Positions 1 through 8,488 of a DNA stretch of 45,211 nt are shown in pieces. Origin of the DNA: Xanthomonas sp. Leaf148 (GTDB taxonomy: Bacteria; Pseudomonadota; Gammaproteobacteria; Xanthomonadales; Xanthomonadaceae); NCBI RefSeq assembly GCF_001423585.1, contig NZ_LMOP01000010.1:89588-134798 (forward strand), written 5' to 3'. A program made the position numbers and the translations under genes. Positions within the stretch are counted from its first letter, which is position 1. The number at the start of each line of letters is the position of its first letter. The notes beneath the pieces are model-generated. The model had not been told where the DNA came from, did not search any database, and was given only the letters and a program-made list of their open reading frames with translations.

Positions 1-26
1 CTTACGCGGCATCCATGCCGCGTAAG
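1..26. terminator. Perfect 12-bp inverted repeat at window edge
   Basis: Twelve bases (CTTACGCGGCAT) are followed by CC and then their exact reverse complement. The hairpin could terminate a gene lying left of the window or serve as an operator. No T-run follows, so its role is unresolved. Confidence 0.4.
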
Positions 27-383
27 GTCCCGCGACGGTGGGCGGGCAAGGACCAATCAAGAGTGTCGGTGTGCATGGTGCAAGCAAGGCATGACGCCTG
101 CGTTCGGATAACGGCGCGTTTTGTCATCCTTCCAACGCAAGCAGATCAACGGCCAAGTTTGTAAGAACGCAACCTGTTAACTCTGCTTGCAAGAAAGCAA
201 CCGATTCACTCTCTGGTGCGGTGTTCTCACCGATTGCGGGACCGTGTGGCGGCATGGATGCGGCCACCAAGCCTACATGGAGGTACTTGCGGCGTGTCCC
301 GCGAGCGGTGAGGGCACCGCGCCCTCGACTGACTAGGCTCCTGACCTGGAGCTTCATGTTGAAGTCGTTTTACTCACTTCTCG
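27..383. other. Intergenic stretch, no gene seen
   Basis: No convincing coding sequence lies here. A 77-codon leftward frame (124-357) has no recognisable family, no signal peptide and no clear ribosome site. The stretch is downstream of the leftward gene ending at 384 and probably only holds its 3' end region. Confidence 0.4.
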
Positions 384-1550
384 TCACCGCCCGTCAGTGC
401 CCAACACCTGCGCTGCATCGACGATCTCCACGCCCTGTAGCTGTCCCAGGAAATTATCGAACCAGGGCTTGTGCGTGGCGCCCACCACCGCCAGCACACG
501 TGCACCTGGTTGGTCGGCAAAGCTGGCGCGCACATTGGACACCATGCGCAGGTTGCGGATTTCCCAACCGGACACGTAGCGATAGCCGTAGTGTTGCGGC
601 GACTTCTCGCTCAACGCCGCGCGGAAGTCCACATCGATCGACAACTGCTGGTTGGCCGGCAGGTTGATCGCGCGGTATAGCTCCAACAGCTTGCCTCGCT
701 GCGCCAGCTGTTTTTTCTGCGCGAGCATGGTGCTGGCGCGCGGGGCGGCTTTTTCCCAGGCCCCTTGGACGGCAGTGCCGTAAGCCTCCGGGTTGTCCAC
801 CTGCACGTTGTCGCCGGTGTGATCGTCGACCGGATAGACGCGCTGCAGTCCCAGCCGTACCGCCAGCGGCACGGAGATCAGGCTACTCTCGTCCTGGCGC
901 TGTTCCGCAGCGCGCAGCCGCGCGACGAGCGCTGTATCCAACCCATCGCCAGCGCGCTGCTCGGCCTGCGCAAGCTGCAACCACTGCACCAAGGCAGACG
1001 ACGGGTCACCCGATGCCAGAAACACTGCAGCCAGCTGCCGTCGCTGCGCCGGCGTCGGTGCGTTGGGCCAGCTCTTAAGCGTTGCACGCACCTTGCCGAT
1101 GGCGGCCGGCACATCCAGGCCGGTCGCACGTGCTGCGTCGTCGACCTTGGGACAATAGGCCGCACTGTCTTCCGGCAGATACACCGTGGGATGCCGCCGC
1201 ATCAGATCGCAGGTTTCGCCTGACAGATCCTCCGTCGTGATGATGGTCGGCTTATAGGCCGCCAACCGGTCCAGCAATGGTTGCAGCCGTGCTGCACTGA
1301 TGTCGCTGCCTTCGGGCAACTGCGACAGGTGCACGCTGCCAAGCACCAGCACCTGGGTGCGTGGCGCGGCCATGTCCGCATCCAGTTGCGACAGGTCCAC
1401 TTGTGCCTGCGCGATGCCCGGTGCGATGAGCGTCAGCAACGCGATGCACAGCCGGCGGGGGTGGAGCAGGGTGGTCAAGACGGGTGCTGCGACGGAACGC
1501 GACGCTACTGCGTCGACGCCGTTCGAGGTGCAAGGTACTGGTGGCTGCAT
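384..1550 (-). CDS. Secreted TraB/Tiki-clan protein (DUF5694-like)
   Basis: A protein of about 388 residues. The ATG at 1550 was chosen because AAGGA sits five bases upstream. A TTG at 1478 would place the signal peptide (hydrophobic run ending LIAPGIAQAQ) right at the N terminus, whereas the ATG leaves a longer n-region. The mature protein begins with a VLVLGSVHLSQLP segment, has a conserved Glu in TTEDLSGETCD, and near its C terminus has VVGATHKPWFD. This GxH, E and G-x-x-H pattern is that of the TraB/PrgY/Tiki/EreA superfamily, some members of which are metal-dependent hydrolases; the DUF5694 branch has no defined substrate that I know of. It is exported, so it probably acts in the periplasm. 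It is transcribed away from the neighbouring glycosidase genes and shows no operon link to them. Confidence 0.7.
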   Translation of the reverse strand: MQPPVPCTSNGVDAVASRSVAAPVLTTLLHPRRLCIALLTLIAPGIAQAQVDLSQLDADMAAPRTQVLVLGSVHLSQLPEGSDISAARLQPLLDRLAAYKPTIITTEDLSGETCDLMRRHPTVYLPEDSAAYCPKVDDAARATGLDVPAAIGKVRATLKSWPNAPTPAQRRQLAAVFLASGDPSSALVQWLQLAQAEQRAGDGLDTALVARLRAAEQRQDESSLISVPLAVRLGLQRVYPVDDHTGDNVQVDNPEAYGTAVQGAWEKAAPRASTMLAQKKQLAQRGKLLELYRAINLPANQQLSIDVDFRAALSEKSPQHYGYRYVSGWEIRNLRMVSNVRASFADQPGARVLAVVGATHKPWFDNFLGQLQGVEIVDAAQVLGTDGR

Positions 1551-2333
1551 GACGGTCCTTGTACGTAATCGCATCCGCGCTGCGGCAAGCGCACCCTGCG
1601 GCAGTAGACGTGCCGCGAGTATGGCCGATACCGCAGGCATCCAGCCCGGCCGGAAAGTCACGCCGCCAAATGGCAGGGTTCCTGCGGGCATGCACTGCGT
1701 CATGCTTGCTCGATGCCGGAGCATCGACCGCAGGTCGCTTCAAACGCCGCGTGCAAAACTCGATGGTCACGTCTGGCAAGTCTTGACGACATGCGCTGAG
1801 AGTGGCTACCAAAACGTCGCGAGCAGTCGTCAGGTGGGTGTGGACGGCGCGCTCAGAGCCGGAAGGTACGGAGTGGTACATGCCGCACCGAGCACCGGTT
1901 GCGCCCGCCTGGCGGTGAGCACAGTCGTTTTGTTAGCTGCCCTAAGCTGCGTGTCGACTGCTAGCGCTTCGTGCACATCGCCTGCGCAAGAACCGCACCG
2001 CGACACCGGCAGTTTGCGGTGATCGATGTGGTTTATCCATCGTCGGCATACATGATCGATTGCGATGTAACGCAGCCGGAACGCATCGGCTATGCGGCAT
2101 GCAAGATGCCAGGGAGCCAAGCAACGCAGCCAGTCCGCCGGCGCCAATGCATGCCTCAGATCCTGCAAGGGCCCAGTGTTGCGCGCATGCCGTAAGGCCG
2201 CAGCAGGCACCACCGCGCACATGCCAGTGAATCGGTCTGTATGCAGATTTCCGCACCCGCGTCGGACCACTGCCACAAGACGTGGCGGGTGCATGCGCGC
2301 AGGATGCGGTTACGACCACCCAAGGGCACGACG
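1551..2333. other. 783-bp divergent intergenic region
   Basis: It separates the leftward TraB-clan gene from the rightward Tat protein gene, so it should carry both promoters. Several frames are open by base composition but none shows a domain or a plausible start. I found no PIP box or Clp-type palindrome in it. Confidence 0.5.
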
Positions 2334-4691
2334 ATGGACCGGAGAACCTTTCTGCGGCAAGGCATGGCAGCGACCGCGGCCGTGGGGGCCGGCGCTGCGC
2401 TGGCGGGTCACGCGGTGTCGACCAGCGCGGCGGCGCCGCCTGCAGCATTACGGCCGCGCCTGGAGGCGCTGCCTTCAGCCGCGCAGGTGGGCAGCAAGCT
2501 GTGCAGTTTTGAGCACCTGCAGCAACAGTGGACCGTCTACGAGCAGCTCGACGACCCGCAGGGCCAGCTCACGCTGTGGACCGACAGCGGCATGCTGCGC
2601 CTGGACAAACGCACCGAAGCTGCCTACCCGGCGGCAGGGGCGCCGTACTTCGGCATGCCGCTGGCGCAGGTCGCCATGGCCGACGCCGACCTGCTTGCCG
2701 ATCGCTTGCTGCGTGAGGGCGACCCGGACGAGGCGCAGGTGCGCGATGTCGCGCCACCGCCGGCGTCGTTGCTGGACCCCAAGGACAACGGTGGGCGCTG
2801 GCCGTGGACCACGTTTGTTGGCACGCGCGAAGCGCTGGACACCATGCCGATCTTGCCCAACGGCCGCAGCCGGACCTCGCGGCCGGAACATGCCTTCACC
2901 GAACTGGGCGAGGAGGCGCTGATCAAACGGCGGGAAGAAGGCATGCTCGGTGGCTGGATGCCGGCGGTGCGCAAGGTGATGCGCCGCGAGGGCGAGGCCG
3001 ACGCCTGGTACGACGTGCTGGTATTCGCCGATGTATGCGCGCCCGACCGCTTTGTGGTGCAGACCTGGCACCGCACCATGCAGGTCCGCGGCGGGCAGAT
3101 CGTGGCGGTGCACTACACGCACAGCTATCCCGAATTCGGCACGCTGCGCACGCCGGCCACCGCGGAGCAGTTTTATGCGGCGCTGATCGATTTCGCGGCG
3201 TACTGGCAACAGGCATTGGACGGCACGGTGCAGGCGCAACTGCCCGATGCCAGCTGGAATGACATGGCGCAATTCGCGTTCGCGCGCGAGCTGGTGGTGC
3301 GCCCGGGTGGCGACTACCCGAAGTACGGCGCGGTGGAGCGCGACTACTACGGTAACGAGTACGACGGCTTTCAGGACACCTTTACCAGTTCGCTCTACGC
3401 CAATCTGGAATGGGGCCGCTTTGCTCAGGCTGCTGCGGTACTCGACAATTACTTCGATGCGTTCGTGCAGGACGATGGCCTGCCGAACATGCGCGGGCCG
3501 GAGGTGGGGCAGTTCGGTCTGACCTTGTCGTTGCTGGCGCGCTATCTGCGCTATACCGGCGATGCGCTGCGCTTGCGCCGATTGCTTCCCAAGATTGCGG
3601 CCACCGCGCAGGTGTTGTGCGCGTTGCACGATCAGGCATTGGCATTACCGCGCAACGCGTCCGGGCACGGCCTGCTGCATGGCTGGAACGAATCGGATGC
3701 GTGCCTGTTTCCCGATCCATCGCTGTGGTGGAAGCCGTATTACGCCAACAGCGCGCTGACCGTTCGCGGGTGGGAGGACATCGCGCAGGTCTGGAGCACG
3801 CTCGGTGGCGATGCGGCACAGGCAAGCCAATGGCAGCGCCGCGCGAAGCAGTTGCGCACACGGCTGGAAGCCAGCCTGCGTGCCAATGTGCGCCGCGATT
3901 TGTCGCCGCCGTATGTCGGCCCGCTGCCGGGCACCACGCTGACCTTTCGGCAATCGCTGCTGCAGGAAAAACCCAGCGAGCAGCAGTGGCCGCATCGCGC
4001 CTACGCCGAGTTGCTGCAGGCCGATGTGTTGCCGGACGACCTCGCCCATCTGGTGATCGACTGCCTGCGCGGCCACGGCGGCACCAGCATCGGCGTGGTG
4101 GCCAACATCGCGCCACCGGAGCCGGGTAGCCGCGATCTGCTGGGGTTTATTTCCTACGGGTATGCGCAACAGCTGCTGCGGCTGGATCGCATCGAAGAGT
4201 ATCTGTTGTTCGTCTACGCGCACCGCTATCAGGTGCACACGCGTGGCAGCTGGACGGCGGGCGAAGTCAGTGGCATTACCGGCGGCATGCCGTTGTTCTG
4301 CATGCCGGCGCAGATGACCATCCCGCTGTTGTTGCGCTGGATGCTGGTCAGCGACGACAGCGCGGGCGAGCAGTTGTTTCTGGCGCGTGCAGTGCCGCGT
4401 GCATGGTTGGCCAGCGGCGAGGCGGTCGGTATTGCTGCGGCGCCGACACGTTGGGGCACGGTCACACTGACCTTGCGGACCGACACCGCTGCACGCCGTA
4501 TCGATGCACAGGTGCAACTGCCCGAGCGCGCTCCCAAGCGCACCTGGCTCACGCTGCGTGCGCCAACCGGCACGCGATTGCAACGCGTACTGGTCGATGG
4601 ACAACCGGCGCGTCTGCAAGGCCCGCATGCGGATCGGGTGGCGGTGTCGCACGGCGTCGCAGCGGTGCAGGTACAGGCCTGGTACGTGTGA
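2334..4691 (+). CDS. Tat-exported putative (alpha/alpha)6-barrel glycosidase
   Basis: A 785-residue protein starting at the ATG that gives a textbook Tat signal (MDRRTFLRQG, then an Ala/Gly-rich hydrophobic stretch ending near residue 34). It is therefore folded in the cytoplasm and exported. Residues 40-300 look like an N-terminal beta-rich domain. From about residue 330 the protein is helical, with repeated aromatic/acidic motifs such as EYDGFQDTFTSS, DDGLPNMRGPEVGQF and HGWNESDACLFPDPS (around 450), followed by WWKPYYANSAL, resembling inverting six-hairpin glycosidases. A short beta-type domain closes the C terminus. I cannot assign it to a numbered GH family. It lies directly ahead of the arabino-oligosaccharide locus but is separated by a hairpin and 533 bp, so it may be regulated separately. 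A non-catalytic role is possible. The family is inferred from fold-like features, not from a recognised signature. Confidence 0.65.
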   Translation: MDRRTFLRQGMAATAAVGAGAALAGHAVSTSAAAPPAALRPRLEALPSAAQVGSKLCSFEHLQQQWTVYEQLDDPQGQLTLWTDSGMLRLDKRTEAAYPAAGAPYFGMPLAQVAMADADLLADRLLREGDPDEAQVRDVAPPPASLLDPKDNGGRWPWTTFVGTREALDTMPILPNGRSRTSRPEHAFTELGEEALIKRREEGMLGGWMPAVRKVMRREGEADAWYDVLVFADVCAPDRFVVQTWHRTMQVRGGQIVAVHYTHSYPEFGTLRTPATAEQFYAALIDFAAYWQQALDGTVQAQLPDASWNDMAQFAFARELVVRPGGDYPKYGAVERDYYGNEYDGFQDTFTSSLYANLEWGRFAQAAAVLDNYFDAFVQDDGLPNMRGPEVGQFGLTLSLLARYLRYTGDALRLRRLLPKIAATAQVLCALHDQALALPRNASGHGLLHGWNESDACLFPDPSLWWKPYYANSALTVRGWEDIAQVWSTLGGDAAQASQWQRRAKQLRTRLEASLRANVRRDLSPPYVGPLPGTTLTFRQSLLQEKPSEQQWPHRAYAELLQADVLPDDLAHLVIDCLRGHGGTSIGVVANIAPPEPGSRDLLGFISYGYAQQLLRLDRIEEYLLFVYAHRYQVHTRGSWTAGEVSGITGGMPLFCMPAQMTIPLLLRWMLVSDDSAGEQLFLARAVPRAWLASGEAVGIAAAPTRWGTVTLTLRTDTAARRIDAQVQLPERAPKRTWLTLRAPTGTRLQRVLVDGQPARLQGPHADRVAVSHGVAAVQVQAWYV

Positions 4692-5224
4692 CGCACGTCG
4701 CTGCAATGCCGTCATCGACACGCGGCGCGATCTGAGCGCGGCGATCGGCACCGATCGCCGTCTACAACGCTAGCGGCAACAAGGTTACTTTTGAGGGCGT
4801 GTGCAGTGGTCTTGCCATCACGCTGGGCGTGAAGCGAGCAATCCCGCGACCGCGTAGCCATCAGGCGCGTGCATGCGATCCGGCATGTATCAGGTGTACG
4901 CGATAACCGCTTGCCATGTGTCACCGTGCTTTGTGTCGAAATTATGGCAAAAGCATGTGAATTTCCGCACGAGTGCCGGATAAATTCGTCAAGACGCGAG
5001 CGCGGCATTGTCGCAAGCTTTTTTTGCGTGGCCTGCAATTCTTGGTCGCGTGCTCTCAGGGGGAGAGCAGCAACGTCGCCGTCCTGTCTGGCCAGTGCCG
5101 TTTCGTACGGCAGTTCGCTGGTGTCGTCTTTGTCGTGATCGATCTCTCATCTTGCGCTGTTGCAGTGCGGCTTGGCCGTGCGCGCAGGTTGGCCGTTGTC
5201 CCCATGAAAGCACAAGGAATTCCG
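4692..5224. other. Upstream region of TBDR 1
   Basis: There is no gene. After the hairpin at 4739-4760 the sequence becomes locally AT-richer around 4930-5030, where a promoter is likely. It contains TGTGA-N6-GCACG at 4956-4971, a half-match to the Clp/CRP palindrome, and TGTCGCA at 5009-5015, a heptamer that recurs near two other promoters of the locus. Neither is strong enough for a separate call. Confidence 0.4.
4739..4760 (+). terminator. Hairpin after the Tat protein gene
   Basis: CGGCGATCG, loop GCAC, CGATCGCCG: a perfect 9-bp stem 48 nt beyond the stop codon. There is no T-run, so it is a weak or Rho-assisted terminator candidate. Confidence 0.4.
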
Positions 5225-8041
5225 ATGTCGCCCAGCTGCTCCGCCATGCTGTCGCAGTGCCTCGTTTCCAGACGTCACCCGCTGGTCAAGGCGATCGTCC
5301 TGGGTTTGTCCATCGTCGCCGTGCCGGCGCTCGCACAGCAGCGTAGTGCCGACGACGATGTCACCCAGACCCTGGGTCAGATCAACGTCACCGGCACCCA
5401 TCTGCGCCGCGTGGATGCCGAGACTGCCAGCCCGGTCATTGTGGTCGATCGGCAGCGCATCGAAGATAGCGGCAAGAGCACGCTCGGCCAGTTGCTGCAA
5501 CAACTCCCGGCCATGTCCGGCTTCATGCCGGGCCCTGCGCTCAACTCCGGTTTCAGTCATGGCCGTGCGCTGGTGTCGCTGCGCAATCTGGGACCCGAGC
5601 GCACGCTGGTGCTCGTCAACGGCCACCGCGTGGCCGGACCGGCCAGCAGCGTGGCGTCGGCACCGGGCGTGGACGTCAACGCCATTCCGGCCTCGATGGT
5701 GGAGCGGGTGGAAGTGCTCACCGACGGTGCCTCGTCGGTGTATGGCTCCGATGCGATCGGCGGGGTGGTCAACATCATCCTCAAGGACAAGTACGACGGC
5801 TTTGCCGCCACGGTCGATTACGCCCAGAGCACGCATGGCGATGCCAATAGCCGCACGCTGGGCCTGGAGTGGGGCAAGACCTGGGACCGCGGTGGGGTGA
5901 TCCTTGGGCTCAGCCGCAATTCGATGAATCCGGTGTTCAACCGCGATCGCAGCTATGCCGCCAGGGCGGTGGAGTTTCTCGACGGGCAGGTCAGTGAGAT
6001 CCGTGGCGGCAACACGCGCGCATTCCTGAGCGATGGACGCAGGCTGACCCCGGCCGACGGTGTGCCGCCCGGACCGGTCGACGCTACTGCATTCCGTCCT
6101 TACCAGCCTGCGACAGACAGCTACAACGTTTACGACGCGCAATACCTGATCACCCCGATAGAACGCACCAACGCATCGCTGCACGGCAGTTTCGAATTCA
6201 CTCCGAACGTGCAGGGGTATATGGACGTGTTCTGGACGCGCAGCAAGACCACCTCGCGGCTGGATGCGTTCGGCATGGAGATGCAGGATGCGGCCAGCAA
6301 TTACTACAACCCGTTCGGCGATCAGCTGGACCGTTATCTGTTGCGCTCCACCCAGGCCAATACGCGCGTCTATACCGCGACGATGTTCCAGACCAATATC
6401 GTGGCCGGCCTGCGCGGGCGCGTGGAAGGCACCAGTTGGCAATGGGATGCGGCGGCAGGCTACGCACGCTACAAGGACACGTTGGTACGCACGGGCTTCT
6501 CCATCACCTCGGCGCTGAACAACGCCACCGGCGCCTCGTTTCTGGACAGCGACGGTGTGGTCAAGTGCGGGGCGCCCGGTGCGGTGATCGCCGGCTGTAC
6601 GCCGATCAATATCTTCAACCCCAGCGATCCGGCCACCATCGCGGCGCTACGCGGCACCCAGCGGCCGGTGGATCTGATCGACGAGAGCCGGATGCGTTTT
6701 GTCGACATCAGCGCCAACGGCGATCTGTTCAAACTCCCCGCCGGTGCTGTGCAGGCAGCGGTGGGTCTGGTCTATCGCACCAATAAATTCGCGCAGGGCA
6801 CCACCAGCGAGGTGGCCGCCGCCGATGCCGACGGCAATTGCGATTACAACGATGGCTGCATCCTCCGGCAGGGCCGCGACGAATCGGTGCGCGAGGCCTA
6901 TGCCGAGTTGCTGGTGCCGTTGCTCAAGGACGTGCCGTTTGCCAGCAGCCTGAATCTCAATCTGGGCTCGCGTTATTCCAAATACGATGCCTGGGGCAAC
7001 ACGACCAACAGCAAGGTTGCCATCGAATGGCGGCCGATCGCCAATTTGCTGGTGCGCGCCACCGGCTCCCAGGTGTTCCGCGCGCCCGCGCTGGGCGATC
7101 TGTATGGCTCGCCCTATAACGCGGTAATCGACACCACCGGCGATTTCGAGGACCCATGCAATGGCTATGCCGGCGCCGCGCCCAATCCGGCCTGCGCCAA
7201 TGTGCCCAACGATGGCAGCTTCACCAATACCGCGCAGTTCAACGTGGTGACCTCCGGCGCCAACAATCTCGGTTTCCAGCTGAAGCCGGAGCGTGGCCGC
7301 TCCTACAACATCGGCGTGGTGTACGACCCCGACCAGTTGCGCGGCCTGTCGCTCAACGTGGACAGCTGGCGCGTGGTGCTCGACGACATGCTCTCTGGCG
7401 TTGGCCAGCAGCAAGTGGTCAACGATTGCTTCGATGGAAGCGAAGCAGCGTTCTGCCCGCTGATCCAGCGCGACGCAGCCGGGCAGCTGACGCGCGTGTC
7501 GGTACCGTTCGCCTACAACAGCGGCAAGGTGGATATCCGCGGCTACGATGCGGGCATCCACTACACGCTGGCCGATACCGCGTGGGGTAATTTTTCTGCC
7601 GGTCTGGATGCGACCTTCTTTTCCGATTTTCGCTTCGCTGGCGAAACGCACAACTACGTCGGCGAAAATTCCAGCTGGGGCAATATGCCGCGCTGGCGCG
7701 CCGTGGCCAATCTGGCCTGGGACAAGGGCCCATGGCATGCGAGCTGGAACACCCGTTACCTGGGCCGCACCGTCAACGGCAGCCAGTACGACAACTTCTG
7801 TGCCGACACCAACGCCGATGGCAGCTGCCTCTATTTCCCGATCGGCTCGGTGGTCTATCACGACGTTTCGCTGAGCCGCAAGCTGGCGTCCTTGCATAGC
7901 ACGCTCGCCTTGGGCGTGGACAATCTGGGCAATCGCACACCACCGCAGTTTTACAGCTACTCCAACGCAGCCAATACAGATGCGACCACCTACGACACCC
8001 TGGGTCGCTTCTTCTGGAGCCGGTTGCGTGTGGAATTTTGA
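5225..8041 (+). CDS. TonB-dependent outer-membrane receptor 1 of the arabinan locus
   Basis: A 938-residue protein. The ATG at 5225 is preferred over one at 5204 because AAGGA lies six to seven bases before it. A signal peptide ends near ALAQQ. A TonB-box-like segment (TLGQINVTG) is followed by the plug domain (TLGQLLQQLPAMSG; LVSLRNLGPERTLVLVNGHR; VEVLTDGASSVYGSDAIGGVVNI) and a long 22-strand barrel ending in the aromatic residue Phe (LRVEF). Such receptors import ligands across the outer membrane using TonB-ExbBD energy. The setting among secreted arabinan hydrolases argues for an oligosaccharide, not a siderophore; that is inference. It is a close paralogue of the receptor at 19306-22200, sharing the LRRVD-ETA motif, a YYNPFG motif and a FLDSDG-VKCG Cys-loop segment. 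Confidence 0.9.
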   Translation: MSPSCSAMLSQCLVSRRHPLVKAIVLGLSIVAVPALAQQRSADDDVTQTLGQINVTGTHLRRVDAETASPVIVVDRQRIEDSGKSTLGQLLQQLPAMSGFMPGPALNSGFSHGRALVSLRNLGPERTLVLVNGHRVAGPASSVASAPGVDVNAIPASMVERVEVLTDGASSVYGSDAIGGVVNIILKDKYDGFAATVDYAQSTHGDANSRTLGLEWGKTWDRGGVILGLSRNSMNPVFNRDRSYAARAVEFLDGQVSEIRGGNTRAFLSDGRRLTPADGVPPGPVDATAFRPYQPATDSYNVYDAQYLITPIERTNASLHGSFEFTPNVQGYMDVFWTRSKTTSRLDAFGMEMQDAASNYYNPFGDQLDRYLLRSTQANTRVYTATMFQTNIVAGLRGRVEGTSWQWDAAAGYARYKDTLVRTGFSITSALNNATGASFLDSDGVVKCGAPGAVIAGCTPINIFNPSDPATIAALRGTQRPVDLIDESRMRFVDISANGDLFKLPAGAVQAAVGLVYRTNKFAQGTTSEVAAADADGNCDYNDGCILRQGRDESVREAYAELLVPLLKDVPFASSLNLNLGSRYSKYDAWGNTTNSKVAIEWRPIANLLVRATGSQVFRAPALGDLYGSPYNAVIDTTGDFEDPCNGYAGAAPNPACANVPNDGSFTNTAQFNVVTSGANNLGFQLKPERGRSYNIGVVYDPDQLRGLSLNVDSWRVVLDDMLSGVGQQQVVNDCFDGSEAAFCPLIQRDAAGQLTRVSVPFAYNSGKVDIRGYDAGIHYTLADTAWGNFSAGLDATFFSDFRFAGETHNYVGENSSWGNMPRWRAVANLAWDKGPWHASWNTRYLGRTVNGSQYDNFCADTNADGSCLYFPIGSVVYHDVSLSRKLASLHSTLALGVDNLGNRTPPQFYSYSNAANTDATTYDTLGRFFWSRLRVEF

Positions 8042-8129
8042 GCGCGACACGCGGCGCCAGTATCACGGTGGAGCATTCCCGCCGCCGATGGCGGGCGCCG
8101 TGCAGCACGCCTGCACTAATCACGCGAGG

Positions 8130-8190
8130 TTCGTATGGCCGCGCCACGCTTCGCATTCTTGCGACATGTTCTGTCGCAGGCGCCTATGCT
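8130..8190 (+). promoter_or_regulatory. PIP box with -10 element (HrpX-type promoter)
   Basis: TTCGT (8130-8134), exactly 15 bases, TTCGC (8150-8154), then exactly 30 bases, then TATGCT (8185-8190). The functional consensus for HrpX-controlled promoters in Xanthomonas is TTCGB-N15-TTCGB followed 30-32 nt later by YANNNT. All three parts and both spacings fit. It faces the GH121-GH43-S9 peptidase operon. I found no other PIP box upstream of genes in this window. Confidence 0.7.
8160..8178. promoter_or_regulatory. Inverted heptamer inside the PIP-box spacer
   Basis: TGCGACA, five bases (TGTTC), TGTCGCA. The repeat lies between the PIP box and the -10 element, where a second regulator could sit, and the same heptamer occurs singly upstream of both TBDR genes of the locus. 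It could equally be a weak terminator of TBDR 1, although there is no T-run and it lies 119 nt past the stop. Confidence 0.35.
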
Positions 8191-8488
8191 GATCGGCTGC
8201 CAACACGTCGAGAGAGCTGCCGCGCAGTGGAGGCGCTGCCGAGGCGTGCAGCGGTGAACGAGATGTGGCGAGCGGTCTTCAGCAAAGCGTGCACAGTGCG
8301 GAGGAGCCGGCGTTTTCTGGTGGTCCATCTGCACCGAGCATCGTGCGCGCTTACCTGGCGGTGAGCGCAGTCGCTGGGGTGGTCGCTCTTCTTTCAGCGC
8401 ATGGTGGTCGCAGCAGCAGCGGTGTGGTGCGTGCCGCTGGTCGCAGACAGACCATTCCGATGCCCCGCACCTTGCAGAGAGCTGCTCC

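Larger units (their letters stand above)
8042..8488. other. Promoter region of the GH121 operon
   Basis: There is no convincing gene. The region carries the PIP box, the inverted heptamer and the -10 element listed separately. If transcription starts just after the -10 element (about 8197), the mRNA has a leader of roughly 290 nt before the GH121 ATG, long enough for further control or a small unrecognised frame. Confidence 0.5.

Noticed and set aside
1830..2294. A 154-codon leftward frame in the first intergenic region
   Set aside because: No start context or domain. It competes with several other open frames of the same kind in this GC-rich stretch.
5096..5135. Two TTCGB pentamers before TBDR 1 as a PIP box
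   Set aside because: TTCGT and TTCGC are only seven bases apart, not fifteen.
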